Shown: one piece after another, positions 25,763 through 35,080 of the stretch
Numbering within the stretch: position 1 is the stretch's first letter
Layout: each line of letters begins with the position of its first letter
Position numbers and translations under genes: made by a program
Origin: G963717155 sp963717155
Lineage (GTDB): Bacteria > Actinomycetota > Thermoleophilia > Gaiellales > JALYLC01
Length of the DNA: 64,000 nucleotides
Assembly: GCA_963717155.1 (NCBI GenBank)
Contig: OY970326.1
Location: 2,790,001 to 2,854,000, forward strand
Reading direction: 5' to 3'
The notes under the pieces: model-generated
The model's database searches: none
Told to the model about the DNA's origin: nothing
The model's input: only the letters and a program-made list of their open reading frames with translations

Positions 25763-27751
25763 ATGCACTCTTCGTACGCGCTTGCCTCGACGGACTTCGT
25801 CGTCGAGCGGGACGGCAAGTCCGCACCGCTCTCGGCCCTCTGGCCCGACGGCTTCGGAGCGGACGATCGCCTCGGCGTCGTCCTCGCACAGCCCATGGAC
25901 GCCTGCGGCTGCTCGAACCTGATCTGCGGGACGAACACGCTGTTCTACGACGACCTGCGCGAGCGCGTCGGCGCCGGGAACTTCTTCCGCTACGCCGACA
26001 CCTACCTGTTCGGCGTCGGCTGCGAGCCGGGCGACTTCAACCAGCTCGACGTCTGGCCGCTGCACAAGTTCGTGTCGGTGCTCTCTCCGACGGCGGAGGC
26101 GCTGATCGAGACGATCAACGATCGCCGCATCACGCTGCTCGCGCTGCCCGAGACCGGCGCGCGCTGTCGCGGTGAGGTCATCCTCTCGACGTGGAACGCG
26201 TTCTGCGAGACCGTGCGCTGCGTCGTGACGTACTCGCCCCGAACCGGTCGCGCGCGTGCAGGTGAGACCGCGCTCGTGGGCAACCGGGTCGTCGAGAGCT
26301 ACGTCGAGCAGGCGATCTTCTCGACCCCGGGGATCGGGGCGGGCGAGCAGGCTCGGCTCCGCCGCCTCCGCCGCAGCCTCGACCGCGAGCCGAACATCTG
26401 TGTCGAGGAGTACCGCACGCTGCGCAATCCGGCTGCCGCGCGAGCGCTGCTCGGGGTCTCCGAGGTGTTGCCGCCGGGCCATCAGGAGATCAGCCGGCGC
26501 GCCACGCCGACGGTGATCGTTCCGGTCGACGTGCCGCTACCGCCACTCGACGCACCTCCGCCTCCGATCGAGAGCGCCGCGAGCTACGTGTCCGTCGCCG
26601 AGCCGACTGCACCGGTGCCGATCGCGACCGACACGCTCGACCACACGGCGTTCGACGCGATCCAGCGGCGCATGGGCGGCACGTTCGCCGAGTGGGAGGG
26701 CTGGGACTGGATCTCCGACTTCGGCGACCCGATCGCAGAGCATCACGCCGTCCGCGAGGCCGTGGGGATCTGGGACGAGTCGCCGCTTCGCAAGTGGCGG
26801 TTCGATGGGCCCGACGGCCTCGCCGCAGCCGATCGGTGCTTCATCAACGACATGGCCGCGGTGGAGATCGGCCAGGTGCGCTACGGCGCGTTCTGCGACG
26901 AGCGCGGCAAGATGCTCGGCGATGGCACGGTCTACCGCGGCGAGGGCGGCGGCGTGCTCGTCGTGACCGCGCTCCCGACCGACGGTGCGCACTTCCAGCG
27001 GGTGACCCGGGATCTCGACGTCGACATCAGCGAGGTCACGGCCGAGCTGCCCCACCTGCAGATCCAGGGGCCCCGCTCGCGCGACCTGCTCGCCGCGCTG
27101 TGCGAGGCGGATGTCGCCGCGCTGCGCTACTTCCGGTTCTTCCCCCACCCCGTGCGCGTCGCCGGTTGCGACGGGTGCTGGGTGTCGAGGACCGGGTACT
27201 CCGGAGAGCTGGGATACGAGGTGTACTGCCGCCCCGAGCACGCCGAACCCATCTGGCAGGCGCTGCTCGATCAGGGCGCGTCGCTCGGGATCCGCCCGTA
27301 CGGACTCGCGGCAGTCGAGTCGCTGCGCATCGAGGCCGGGCTGATCTTCCTCGGATACGACTACTTCCCGGGCCTCACGTCGCCGTTCCACATGAACCTC
27401 GACCGCACCATCAAGCTGGACGCGGGCGACTTCGTCGGACGCGACGCGCTGCGCGCCGAGCTGGCCGCAGGTATCACGCACCGCATGACCACGCTCGTGG
27501 TCGCGGGCGAGGAGGCGCCGGACTACGGCTCGCCGGTGACCCGCCTGGGTCGCGAGGTCGGGAAGCTGCTGTCGCCGTCGGCCGGCCGCTCGCCGACCGT
27601 GGAGCGCGTGATCGGCATGGCGTGCATCGAGGCCGAGCTGGTCGAGCCCGGCACGACGCTCGAGGTGACGCTCCCCGACGGGAGGATCGTTCCGGCGGTC
27701 GTCGACAGCTATCCGATCTACGACCCGGAGAAGCGTCGCCCTCGAGCTTGA
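25763..27751 (+). CDS. Fusion: unknown Cys-rich N-terminal domain plus aminomethyltransferase (GcvT-like) domain
   Basis: A 662-aa two-part protein. Residues 1-230 form a domain that I cannot name, with clustered cysteines (DACGCSNLICG near residue 55, GVGCEPGD, GARCRG, AFCETVRC), which suggests a metal site. A Pro-rich linker (about 255-275) follows. Residues 300-662 are a GcvT/DMSP-demethylase-type THF-dependent aminomethyltransferase: GIWDESPLRKWRFDGPD, TGYSGELGYEVYC, YGLAAVESLRIEAGLIFLGYD and a C-terminal barrel. The closest known activities are sarcosine or dimethylglycine demethylation and the glycine-cleavage T reaction, all passing a C1 unit to THF. Its stop overlaps the TTG of the next gene. 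It may feed the same folate pool as the corrinoid locus further right. Confidence 0.82.
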   Translation: MHSSYALASTDFVVERDGKSAPLSALWPDGFGADDRLGVVLAQPMDACGCSNLICGTNTLFYDDLRERVGAGNFFRYADTYLFGVGCEPGDFNQLDVWPLHKFVSVLSPTAEALIETINDRRITLLALPETGARCRGEVILSTWNAFCETVRCVVTYSPRTGRARAGETALVGNRVVESYVEQAIFSTPGIGAGEQARLRRLRRSLDREPNICVEEYRTLRNPAAARALLGVSEVLPPGHQEISRRATPTVIVPVDVPLPPLDAPPPPIESAASYVSVAEPTAPVPIATDTLDHTAFDAIQRRMGGTFAEWEGWDWISDFGDPIAEHHAVREAVGIWDESPLRKWRFDGPDGLAAADRCFINDMAAVEIGQVRYGAFCDERGKMLGDGTVYRGEGGGVLVVTALPTDGAHFQRVTRDLDVDISEVTAELPHLQIQGPRSRDLLAALCEADVAALRYFRFFPHPVRVAGCDGCWVSRTGYSGELGYEVYCRPEHAEPIWQALLDQGASLGIRPYGLAAVESLRIEAGLIFLGYDYFPGLTSPFHMNLDRTIKLDAGDFVGRDALRAELAAGITHRMTTLVVAGEEAPDYGSPVTRLGREVGKLLSPSAGRSPTVERVIGMACIEAELVEPGTTLEVTLPDGRIVPAVVDSYPIYDPEKRRPRA

Positions 27752-28515
27752 GCGCCACGGTCGATGACCCGGTCGGCATCCTCGCGACGGGGACGGGCGG
27801 CTTCGGCGCCCTGAGCGCGCTCCGGCGCACGCTGCCCCACGAGGATGTCGTGCTCCTGTGCGACCACGCCTACGCGCCCTACCCTCGAAGACCACCGCGC
27901 GTCGTCCTGGACCGTGTCGGGAGACTCGCCGACGAGCTCGCCGCGCGACCTGTCAAGGCGCTCCTGCTCGCCTCAGCCGCGGCGACGGACGAGGCCCTCG
28001 GCACGCTGCAGCGCCGCCTCGCCCCGGTGCCCGTCCTCGGGATGGACGCGACACTCGCCGCGGCGGGCCGGCTCGCGCCGGGAGGACTCGTCCTCGCGGT
28101 CGCGGGCGAGGGCTGCCTGCGGAGCCTCCCGTTCTGGCAGGCCGCGCGCAGGGTGCGGGGCCCGTCCGGCATCGCCGTGGCCGAGTGGCCGGGGGCGCGC
28201 GAGATCGTCGAGGACGGGCGCGCTGCCAGCGACGAGGCCTGTGCGCTCGTCGCCGAGCGGCTCGCGACCCTCCCGCCCGAGGTGGCGGCGATCGCGCTCG
28301 TATGCCCGCACGCGGCAGCGCTGCGCCCCCACGTGGAGCAGGCGCTGCCCCAGGGCGCCGTCATCGTCGACGGCATCGACCTCGCGGTCGAGCGGATGAG
28401 GCGTCTGCTCGCGCTGTCGGGCCTGCAGGCGCGCCGACGGCGAGCCGGACGGTCGATCGTGCTCTCGACCGATCCGAACAGGGCGCGCGGGCTGGCCGTC
28501 GCGCTGCGTTCGTAG
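27748..28515 (+). CDS. Glutamate-racemase-like protein without the first catalytic Cys
   Basis: A 255-aa protein whose N-terminal half follows the MurI pattern: GILATGTGGFGALSALRRTLPHEDVVLLCDHAYAPY matches the family's DSGVGG...LPHEDIVYFGDTARVPYG layout. The catalytic residues are changed: the Asp-Ser of DSGVGG is Ala-Thr, and the CNTAS cysteine loop is read as LASAAATDEAL. The second-half Cys (GCTHY in MurI) appears to be kept in LVCPHAAAL. A normal racemase needs both cysteines, so this is probably not a glutamate racemase; it may be a binding protein or another enzyme of the Asp/Glu racemase superfamily. It starts at TTG overlapping the stop of the GcvT-like gene, so the two are functionally linked. 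Confidence 0.7.
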   Translation: MSATVDDPVGILATGTGGFGALSALRRTLPHEDVVLLCDHAYAPYPRRPPRVVLDRVGRLADELAARPVKALLLASAAATDEALGTLQRRLAPVPVLGMDATLAAAGRLAPGGLVLAVAGEGCLRSLPFWQAARRVRGPSGIAVAEWPGAREIVEDGRAASDEACALVAERLATLPPEVAAIALVCPHAAALRPHVEQALPQGAVIVDGIDLAVERMRRLLALSGLQARRRRAGRSIVLSTDPNRARGLAVALRS

Positions 28516-28573
28516 GACGAGCTGTTTCGGCACAGCCTGGGTGCGGGCCCGTGGCGGATCGGTGCCATCCTCG

Positions 28574-28811
28574 GAGAAGACGCAGGTCGTGAGCGTGGTT
28601 CTCGGAACCTAGAAAGGGCTGCGTACGGAGGCACGCAGACGTCGTCGACCCATCGCAACCGTGGTAGCGGTAGGCCGAAACGGACATGGGCCACATGCCG
28701 ACCTAGGAAAAGACGCAGGTCGTGGGCGTGGTTCTCGGAACCTAGAAACGGCTGCGTACGGAGGCACGCAGACGTCGTCGACCCATCGCAACCGTGATCG
28801 CGGGTAGGCCG
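28574..28811 (-). repeat. Two direct copies of a 133-bp-period repeat, inverted relative to the following array
   Basis: The units start at about 28574 and 28706 (133-base period) and agree almost perfectly over about 100 bases. Each contains a hairpin with arms CTGCGT/ACGCAG and ends in a box that is the reverse complement of the box that starts each unit of the 28951 array (CCGCGATCACGGTTGCGATGG on the minus strand of copy 2, one base group changed in copy 1). Confidence 0.85.
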
Positions 28812-28950
28812 ACCACGCAATCGTCGACCAGGATCTACAGGTGGCGCTGGTGCGAAACGCCGAAGGTGGCGCGCTCGAAAAGCTTCGAACACGCGACCCG
28901 TGGATCTTTCGAACCCGCGCCACCTGTGATCTTCGAGGCCTATGTCCGTC

Positions 28951-29467
28951 GCGGCCTAACCGCGATCACGGTTGCGACGGATCGGAAACGTCTGGTGGAC
29001 GCCACCTGCGACCGCTCCGCGCTCAGCGCTACCTGTGGCCTTCGACCCATTTCGTTTCGCGGCCTACCCGCGATCACGGTTGCGATGGATCGGAAACGTC
29101 TGGTGGACGCCACCTGCGACCGCTCCGCGTTCAGTCCACCTGTGACGTTCGACCCATTTTGTGGCCGGCCTAACCGCGATCACGGTTGCGATGAGTCGGA
29201 ACCGTCTGGTGGACGCCACCTGCGACCGTTCCGCGTTCAGTGCTACCTGTGGCGTTCGACCCGTTTCGTTTCCGGCCTAACCGCGATCACCATTTCGATG
29301 GATCGGAAACGTCTGGTGGACGCCACCTGCGACCGCCGCGCGTTCAGCGCCACTGTGGCGTTCGACCCATTTCGTTTGCGCCCTAACCGCGATCACCATT
29401 TCGACGGATCGGAAACGTCTGGCGAACGTCACCTGCGACCGCAGCGCGTTCAGCGCCACCTGTAACC
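28951..29467 (+). repeat. Five tandem copies of a ~107-bp non-coding repeat
   Basis: Units begin at about 28951, 29059, 29165, 29272 and 29378 (periods 108, 106, 107, 106). Each has a leading box around CCTAACCGCGATCACGGTTG, an AAACGTCTG core, a hairpin GGTGG-ACG-CCACC flanked by GTC/GAC, and a trailing TTCGACCCATTTCGTTT. The period is not a multiple of three, so the repeat cannot encode a repeated peptide in one frame. Confidence 0.9.
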
Positions 29468-29597
29468 GTCGTCCTACGCCGGGTCGTGTTCGTCCGTCCC
29501 GGCGACACCCTCACGGACGACGCACCCCCATTGTTTTATGTGACTCACAGCTTTCCGTGGCACCCTTCGGCCCGGTGGCACGACGAGGGAGGCACTG

Positions 29598-31780
29598 GTG
29601 GCGGTCGCCGAGGCCGTAGCAGCAGCACGGCCGATTACCCGGCGGGTCACGCTGCGCCTGCCACAGGCGCCGCGGCGGCGCGAGGCGGTCGCGATCCTGA
29701 TCACCGTGCTGGCGGCGGTGCTCGTGCTCGCGCCGTTGACGCTGCTCTGGCAGATCCCGCAGGGCTACGACACCGACGCGTTCTACGCGCCGTTCGGCGC
29801 CTTCCTGCACGCCCAGCTCAGCCAGGGCAACCTGCCGCTGTGGAACCCGCACGCGTTCGCCGGCCAGCCGTTTGCGGCGGACCCGCAGTCGGGCGTCCTC
29901 TATCCGCCCGCGCTGATCGCCTACGGCCTGCTCGATCCGGCCCATGCGCTCGTCGCGCTCACCACGTTCCACTACCTGATCGCCGTGGTCGGCGCCTATG
30001 CCGTCGCGCGACTGGTCGGCGCCAATCGCCTTGGCTCGATCTACGCCGGTCTGGCATACGGCGTCTCGGGTCAGCTCTTCGCGCGGGTCCAGGCCCTCGG
30101 GTTGCTGTCCGGCGCAGCCTGGATCCCCGTCTGCATCGCCTCGGCGCTGTTCGTCGCACGTAGACGCGCACGTGTCGGACCCGAGCTTGCGCTCATGGCC
30201 CTGGCCCTGTGCGCGCTCGCCCTGACGGGCTCCCAGCAGATCACCGCCGTCACGGGGATCGCGTGCATCATCGTGCTGGTCGTCGAGCGAGGCACGCGCG
30301 GCGGTCTCGTGGCCCTCCTCGGCGGCGCCGGCAGCGCGTCGCACTCGCGGCCGTTGCGCTGCTTCCGCGCCTCGAGTTCGTGCGCCTCTCGATCTCGGCG
30401 GATGGCGTCGTCGACGCGGCCGGCCAGGGGCATCTCCTGCTGTCGGACGCGCGGACGGTGTTCGGCCCGTTCGGCGCGAGGACCTCGGAGGTGGCGACCG
30501 TCTACGCGGGAGCGCTGACACCCGCGCTCGCGGTGATCGCGCTCTTCCGACGCCCGGGCACACGACGCGTCCCGATCGCGCTCGCGACATTCGGCATGAT
30601 CTGGGCGACCGGGCTCGCCGGCGCGGTCCTCGGACCGATTCCGCTCATCCGCGGGATCGCGGCGCACGAGTCGGTCCGGGCGCTTCCGCTCGTCGTGCTC
30701 TCGGTCGCCGTGCTCGCCGGGCTCTCGATCGGCACGACCGGACGCCGCCGTCCCTCGGTGGTCTCGGCCGTAGCGCTGACGGTGCTGCTCGCGGTGATCT
30801 GCGCGCCCTGGGAGCTGCTCCACGCGAAGCTGCTCGTCGGGATCGCGGCGACCGCCATCGTGTACAGCCTGCTCGGGCGCAAGGCGATCCCGGCGATGAT
30901 CTCCGGCGTGCTGCTGATCGGCGCGCTCGGCGGCGACCTCGCGTGGCACGACTACACCCAGCACAACACCCGCCAGACGGCGGCGAACTGGCAGCCCGCG
31001 TCGAAGGCGTTCCCGCCACCCCCGGTGACCGCGCAGTTCCTGCTCGCTCGGCGCGCCAGCGAGGGACCCTCACGCTTCGCGTGGCTGACCGACAGGGATA
31101 CACGGATCCACCAGCTCCGCTACGGACGCTCCGAGCCGTACCAGGAGCTGCTGCTGAACATGGCCGCGACGCGCTACGGCCTCGATGACGTGTCGGGCTA
31201 CGACCCGGTACACCTCGACACGTTCAGCGCGTACATCCGGCGCTCGAACAACTACGTCCAGCTCGACCGTCACTTCGAGTGGGTGCGAGTTCCCGAGACG
31301 GCCAAGCTACGGAGACTCGGCGTCCGCTACTACATCGCGCAGCCAGGCGAGCAGCCTCCCGGACTCCCCGTCGTGTTCCGCAGCCAGCACGCGGTGATCG
31401 TCGAGGACATGAAGGCGCTGCCCCTCGCGCGGCTGAACCTCGACTCCGGTGGCCTGCGTCAGGCGAAGATCACGGTGCGTCGGCCGGACCGCGTCGTGAT
31501 CCAGTCACCCGATGCGACCGCCGGCCGCCTCGTGCTGGCGGATCCGGCGTACCCGGGGTGGCATGTCACGGTCGACGGGCACCCGGCGAAGGCGGTCACC
31601 CAGCGCGGCATCTTCCGGGCGGTCGACCTGCCGGCAGGCTCGCATCGCGTGGTGTGGACGTTCAAACCCCCGCGGCTCGTCGCCGGCGCGTTCATCTCGC
31701 TCGCTGCGCTCCTCGCGCTGACAGGGATCGCCGCGACGCCGTGGGTGCGCCGCCGCTGGCGTACGCGCCGCCAGGCCTAA
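29598..31780 (+). CDS. Large membrane protein with extracytoplasmic C-terminus (YfhO/GT-C-like), frameshifted
   Basis: The first half is read from GTG 29598 (Shine-Dalgarno GAGGGAGG) to VALLGGAG near 30330, and the second half in another frame from QRVALAAVALLPRLEF to 31780. Adding one base near 30330-30331 gives one protein of 727 aa. The N-terminal 450 residues have many helices with the first-loop motif PQGYDTDAFYAPFGAFLHAQLSQGNLPLWNPHAFAGQPF typical of YfhO-type membrane proteins, and the C-terminal 250 residues form an extracytoplasmic domain ending in a last helix. Such proteins assist lipoteichoic or arabinan-type glycan decoration; the role here is not known. The gene is either mutated or the sequence lacks a base. 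Confidence 0.78.
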
Positions 31781-31784
31781 GGCT

Positions 31785-32957
31785 CTAGGGGCGGAACGCG
31801 CCGGCGAACTGGCGCGCGGTGCGCTGCGTCATGCCGTGGCCCGCGGCCGCGAAACGGAGCGCCGCCTCGTCCGTCTCCTCCGGCAGCGTCCCGAGCCGTG
31901 CCCGCACGAGGCGCCGGCAGATCGCGAGGTACGCGTCCTGCGATGGCGAGCGGAACGCGACACGCCGTCCGAACCGGGTCGCGAGCGCCGTCTTCTCGCC
32001 CACGGCAAGGCGCCCCTCGACATCGTCGGCCCGCTCGGCGTGTGTCTCACGCGTGAGGCGCAGGCGGTTCGAGGTGACCCACACGAGCACGTTCCCGGGC
32101 CGCTCGACGACACCTCCCTCGAGCGCCGCTCGCAGTACGCGATCGGTGCGCCCGCCATCGTCGAACGCGAGATCATCGAGGTAGACGAGGCTGCGCGGGC
32201 CTTCGCCCGCGAGCAGCGAGAACACCTCCCCGAGCCTCGCGATCTCGCCTCGATCGACCTGGACGAGGCGGAGCCCCCGTTCGGCGAAGACGGACGCGAG
32301 CCCTCGCACCGTGGCCGACTTCCCGGTGCCGGGAGGTCCGTACAGCAGCGCGTCGTTGGCGCCGGCCCCCGCCACGAACGCCTCGAGATCGCCCGCGAGC
32401 GGTGCCTGCTGCGCCTCGCCTCCCTCGAGATCGGCAAGCGAGATCGGATCGGGACGAAGCACGCCGACCAACCCGTGATCTCCGAGCCGCAGCACGCGGT
32501 GCGCCGCCAGCTCGCCCGTGCCCTCGAGGCGGTAGAACGCCGCGATCTGCGCGACAAGCTCGCCCCAGCGCGGCGACGCGATCAGGTTCGCCCGAAGCGC
32601 CTCGTACGCCGGAGGGCGAGGCTCATCGGATCTGGCGTCGGCCAGCGCATCGCCCAGCCCGTGCGACTCGAGCACGGACCCCGCGTCGACGTGCGCGAGC
32701 TCACCGAGCGCATCCAGCTCGCGCGCCGCGAGACGCTGGCGACGGTCGTCCACACCGGCTCGGGCCAGCCGCGCGAACGGGCCCTCGGAGCCCAGGACGA
32801 GCTGCGCGACCGCGCGATCGGGCCCCGTCGAGAGCGAGAACAGCTCGGCCGCGAGTGCCTGCGCCGCAGCACCGTCCGAGGGTTCCCGGCGCGTTCGCTC
32901 GAGCGCCCGCACGAGCGGATGCGCATCGAGATCGGCGTACGCGAGTCTATGCGTCAC
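31785..32957 (-). CDS. DUF815-like AAA-type ATPase
   Basis: A 390-aa P-loop ATPase. A helical N-terminal region of about 170 residues (PLVRALERTRREPSDGAAAQALAAELF) is followed by the AAA core: YGPPGTGKSATVRGL (Walker A, about residue 200), LVYLDDLAFDDGGRTDRVLRAALEGGV (Walker B), VWVTSNRLRL (sensor 1) and ADDVEGRLAVGEKTALATRFGRRVAF before a small lid domain. This matches the DUF815 family, widespread and of unknown cellular role, sometimes placed among MoxR-like or IstB-like ATPases. It starts at GTG 32957, overlapping the stop of the EamA transporter gene by four bases. Convergent with the YfhO-like gene, stop to stop within 5 bases. Confidence 0.83.
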   Translation of the reverse strand: MTHRLAYADLDAHPLVRALERTRREPSDGAAAQALAAELFSLSTGPDRAVAQLVLGSEGPFARLARAGVDDRRQRLAARELDALGELAHVDAGSVLESHGLGDALADARSDEPRPPAYEALRANLIASPRWGELVAQIAAFYRLEGTGELAAHRVLRLGDHGLVGVLRPDPISLADLEGGEAQQAPLAGDLEAFVAGAGANDALLYGPPGTGKSATVRGLASVFAERGLRLVQVDRGEIARLGEVFSLLAGEGPRSLVYLDDLAFDDGGRTDRVLRAALEGGVVERPGNVLVWVTSNRLRLTRETHAERADDVEGRLAVGEKTALATRFGRRVAFRSPSQDAYLAICRRLVRARLGTLPEETDEAALRFAAAGHGMTQRTARQFAGAFRP

Positions 32958-33809
32958 CCCTGCAGCCCCGACAGTATGAGCACGCCGACCAGGGTCGTGA
33001 CGACCCCCGCGAGCTGGACCGAGCGGAGGCGCTCGCCAAGCACCACGAACCCGAGGACGCCCGCAACCACGGCGAACAGGCTCGACAGCACGGCGGGCAC
33101 GGCAACGCTGCCGCTGTCGCCCACGCCGACGATGTACGACGCGTATCCCGACGAGCTCGAGCACGCCCGAGAAGACGACCAGCGGGAGCGCGGCCCTGCT
33201 GATGCGCAGGCGCCTGCGCGCGAGCAGGGGCAGCAGGATGACAATGACGCCGAGCGCCCGTGCGCCGAGGATGATCACTGCGGCGCCGAGCGACGGGCCG
33301 ACACGGCCCGATGCGTACAGGGCCATGCCGAAGAACGACGCGGCGAGGACGGCGAGCGCGATCGACATGCGCGAGCCATCTCCCGCTACCGAGTCGTTGC
33401 CGGTCGCGGCCAGGGTGACGCCGAGCGCGATGACGGCAAGCGCGATGCCCGTGCCGAGCGCGAGGTGCTCGCCGAAGGCGACCGCCACGAGCGCGGCGAT
33501 CGCGCCCTCGGTCGCGGAGATCGGCGCGACGATCGAGACCTTCCCGCGACGCAGCGCGGCGTAGACCAGTCCGAGTCCCGCGACCGATCCGATGCTCGCG
33601 ACGGCGAGCCAGGCGGCGTCGCCAGCGTCGGCCTGCGGCGGGATTCCGCGGATCGCCGCGATCGGCGCGATCACCAGGAAGCCGACGAGCATGACCCAGG
33701 CGAGCACCGACGTCGATCCGATCATGCGCGTCGACCGCGACGAGAAGAACGTCGAGGTGCCCCAGCAGAGCGCCGCGCCAACACCCCCGAGGATTCCCGC
33801 CACGCCCAC
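32954..33809 (-). CDS. EamA/DMT-family transporter, frameshifted
   Basis: The N-terminal five or six helices are read from GTG 33809 (GVAGILGGVGAALCWGTSTFF) through RGKVSIVAPISATEGAIAALVAVAFGE to VVFSGVLELVG; the frame is then lost. Dropping one C from the run at 33148-33150 (GGG on the coding strand) continues as YASYIVGVGDSGSVAVPAVLSSLFAVVAGVLGFVVLGE..., the expected last helices, giving 284 aa, a normal EamA length with ten helices and two repeats. It probably exports or imports a metabolite; substrates in this family vary widely. It precedes the DUF815 ATPase by a four-base overlap. The indel is in a homopolymer, as in other frameshifted genes here. Confidence 0.82.
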
Positions 33810-33934
33810 ATTCTCGCCGGTGGTCGCCTCTTCACGCCTCACCGGCTGCTCACACAAAACTCACTCGGTGCTCGTTTCACGCTCACACCGCGCGGTAACG
33901 GTGCAACGAGACACGGACGACAAGGGAGGACGAA

Positions 33935-35072
33935 ATGGCTGAGAAAGCCCGAGGAAGGGCGCGTCTCTCGCGCCGGGGACTCGTAGGGGGCGTCGTCGCA
34001 CTCGCACTCGTGGCCGTCGGTCTCACGACTGTCGGGACGAGCGGCGCTGCGACCGGTCCCGACGAACACGGTCGCGCCCTCCGTGACCGGTGCTGCACAG
34101 CAGGGCCAGACGCTCACGACAACCGACGGGACCTGGACGAACGGCGTCGGAGGCACGGGAGACATTACCTACGAGGTGGCGTGGCAGCGCTGCAACCCCG
34201 ACGTGACCGGGTGTGCCGACATCAGTGGAGCGACGAAGCACAGCTACACGCTCGGCGCCGCAGACGTCGGCAGCGTCGTCCGCGCGACCGTGAAGGCGAC
34301 CGATACCAGCGGCACCAGCGACCCGCAGGCATCCGCCGCGACGGCGACCGTCACGGCCGCCACGAGCCTCGCGCCGGCGAACACCACGCCTCCGACGATC
34401 ACCGGAACGCCCGCCAACGGCCAGACGCTCAGCGCAGTCGACGGCCAGTGGACGGGCGCGACGCCGATCACCTTCAGCTACGTCTGGCAGCTCTGCGACG
34501 CGACGGGTGCCGGATGCCTCCCGATCACGGGCGCGACGGCGAAGACCTATGTCCTCACCACGTCGGCCGTCGGCAAGACCCTGCGCGTGCAGGTCACCGC
34601 GGCGAATGCGCACGGCACGCGCGCGTCGACCTCGGTGCCGACCGCGGTCGTCGCCGGTACGCCGACGACCCTCGTCAAGCTCGCGAACGGCGCCACCTCG
34701 ATCGACGCGTCCGAGGTCAGCCTGCCCGCGCGGCTCATCCTGAGCAAGTTCCGCGTGCAGCAGAGCCAGCCGCTGCACACGCGCGCACCGTTCCGCGTGA
34801 CCTTCACCGTGACGGACACTCGCGGCTACGTCGTTCGGAACGCGCTCGTCTACCTCATCGGACTTCCGTACAACCGCATCCAGACCGTGCCGGAGCAGAA
34901 GACCGGACAGGACGGAACCGCGACGTTCACCCTCACGCCGACGTCGCTCCAGCCGCTCAAGGTAGGGGCGCGCCTCGTGATCTTCGGAAGGGCGCGCGTC
35001 GAGGGCGACTCGCTCCTCGCCGGGGCATCGACCCGGCGACTCGTCGAGGTCGTGTTCGGCGCACCGCGCTGA
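33935..35072 (+). CDS. Secreted protein with two Ig-like repeats, frameshifted
   Basis: A signal peptide is read from ATG 33935 (RRGLVGGVVALALVAVGLTTVGTSGAATGP) behind a strong AGGGAGGA Shine-Dalgarno; the frame then shifts, and removing one C of the CCC at 34058-34060 joins it to TNTVAPSVTGAAQQGQ and on to 35072, about 378 aa. Two repeats of about 90 residues follow, each with W-x-x-C...GC...I(S/T)GAT...Y.L...VG..(V/L)R (at about 85 and 175), the cell-surface module common in Thermoleophilia-type actinobacteria. The last 130 residues form a third beta-rich domain. A surface or adhesion role is likely. A strong terminator follows at 35081. Confidence 0.8.
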
Positions 35073-35080
35073 TCGTATTT

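Larger units (their letters stand above)
28516..29597. repeat. Gene-free block made of two related non-coding repeat families
   Basis: About 1.1 kb between the racemase-like gene and the GT-C-like gene. Its composition is less GC-rich than the surroundings and it shows no credible coding frame. It holds two copies of a longer repeat (28574-28811), a degenerate half unit (about 28860-28950) and five tandem copies of a roughly 107-bp unit (28951-29467). The remaining parts, 28516-28573 and 29468-29597, are unique, and the last includes the Shine-Dalgarno of the next gene. Confidence 0.85.

Noticed and set aside
28794..29465. A 223-codon open frame running across the tandem repeats with repeated peptide segments
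   Set aside because: The frame is open only because the sequence is GC-rich; the repeat period is not a multiple of three, the peptide repeats shift frame, and there is no Shine-Dalgarno or -10 hexamer.
28951..29467. CRISPR array
   Set aside because: Units are about 107 bp and nearly identical throughout, with no short conserved repeat and variable spacer pattern, and no cas gene is nearby.
31785..33857. A transporter-ATPase fusion of 690 aa
   Set aside because: The joined frame results from the frameshift at 33148-33150. The part between the transporter and the ATPase is Arg-rich out-of-frame sequence; each gene has its own start and stop.
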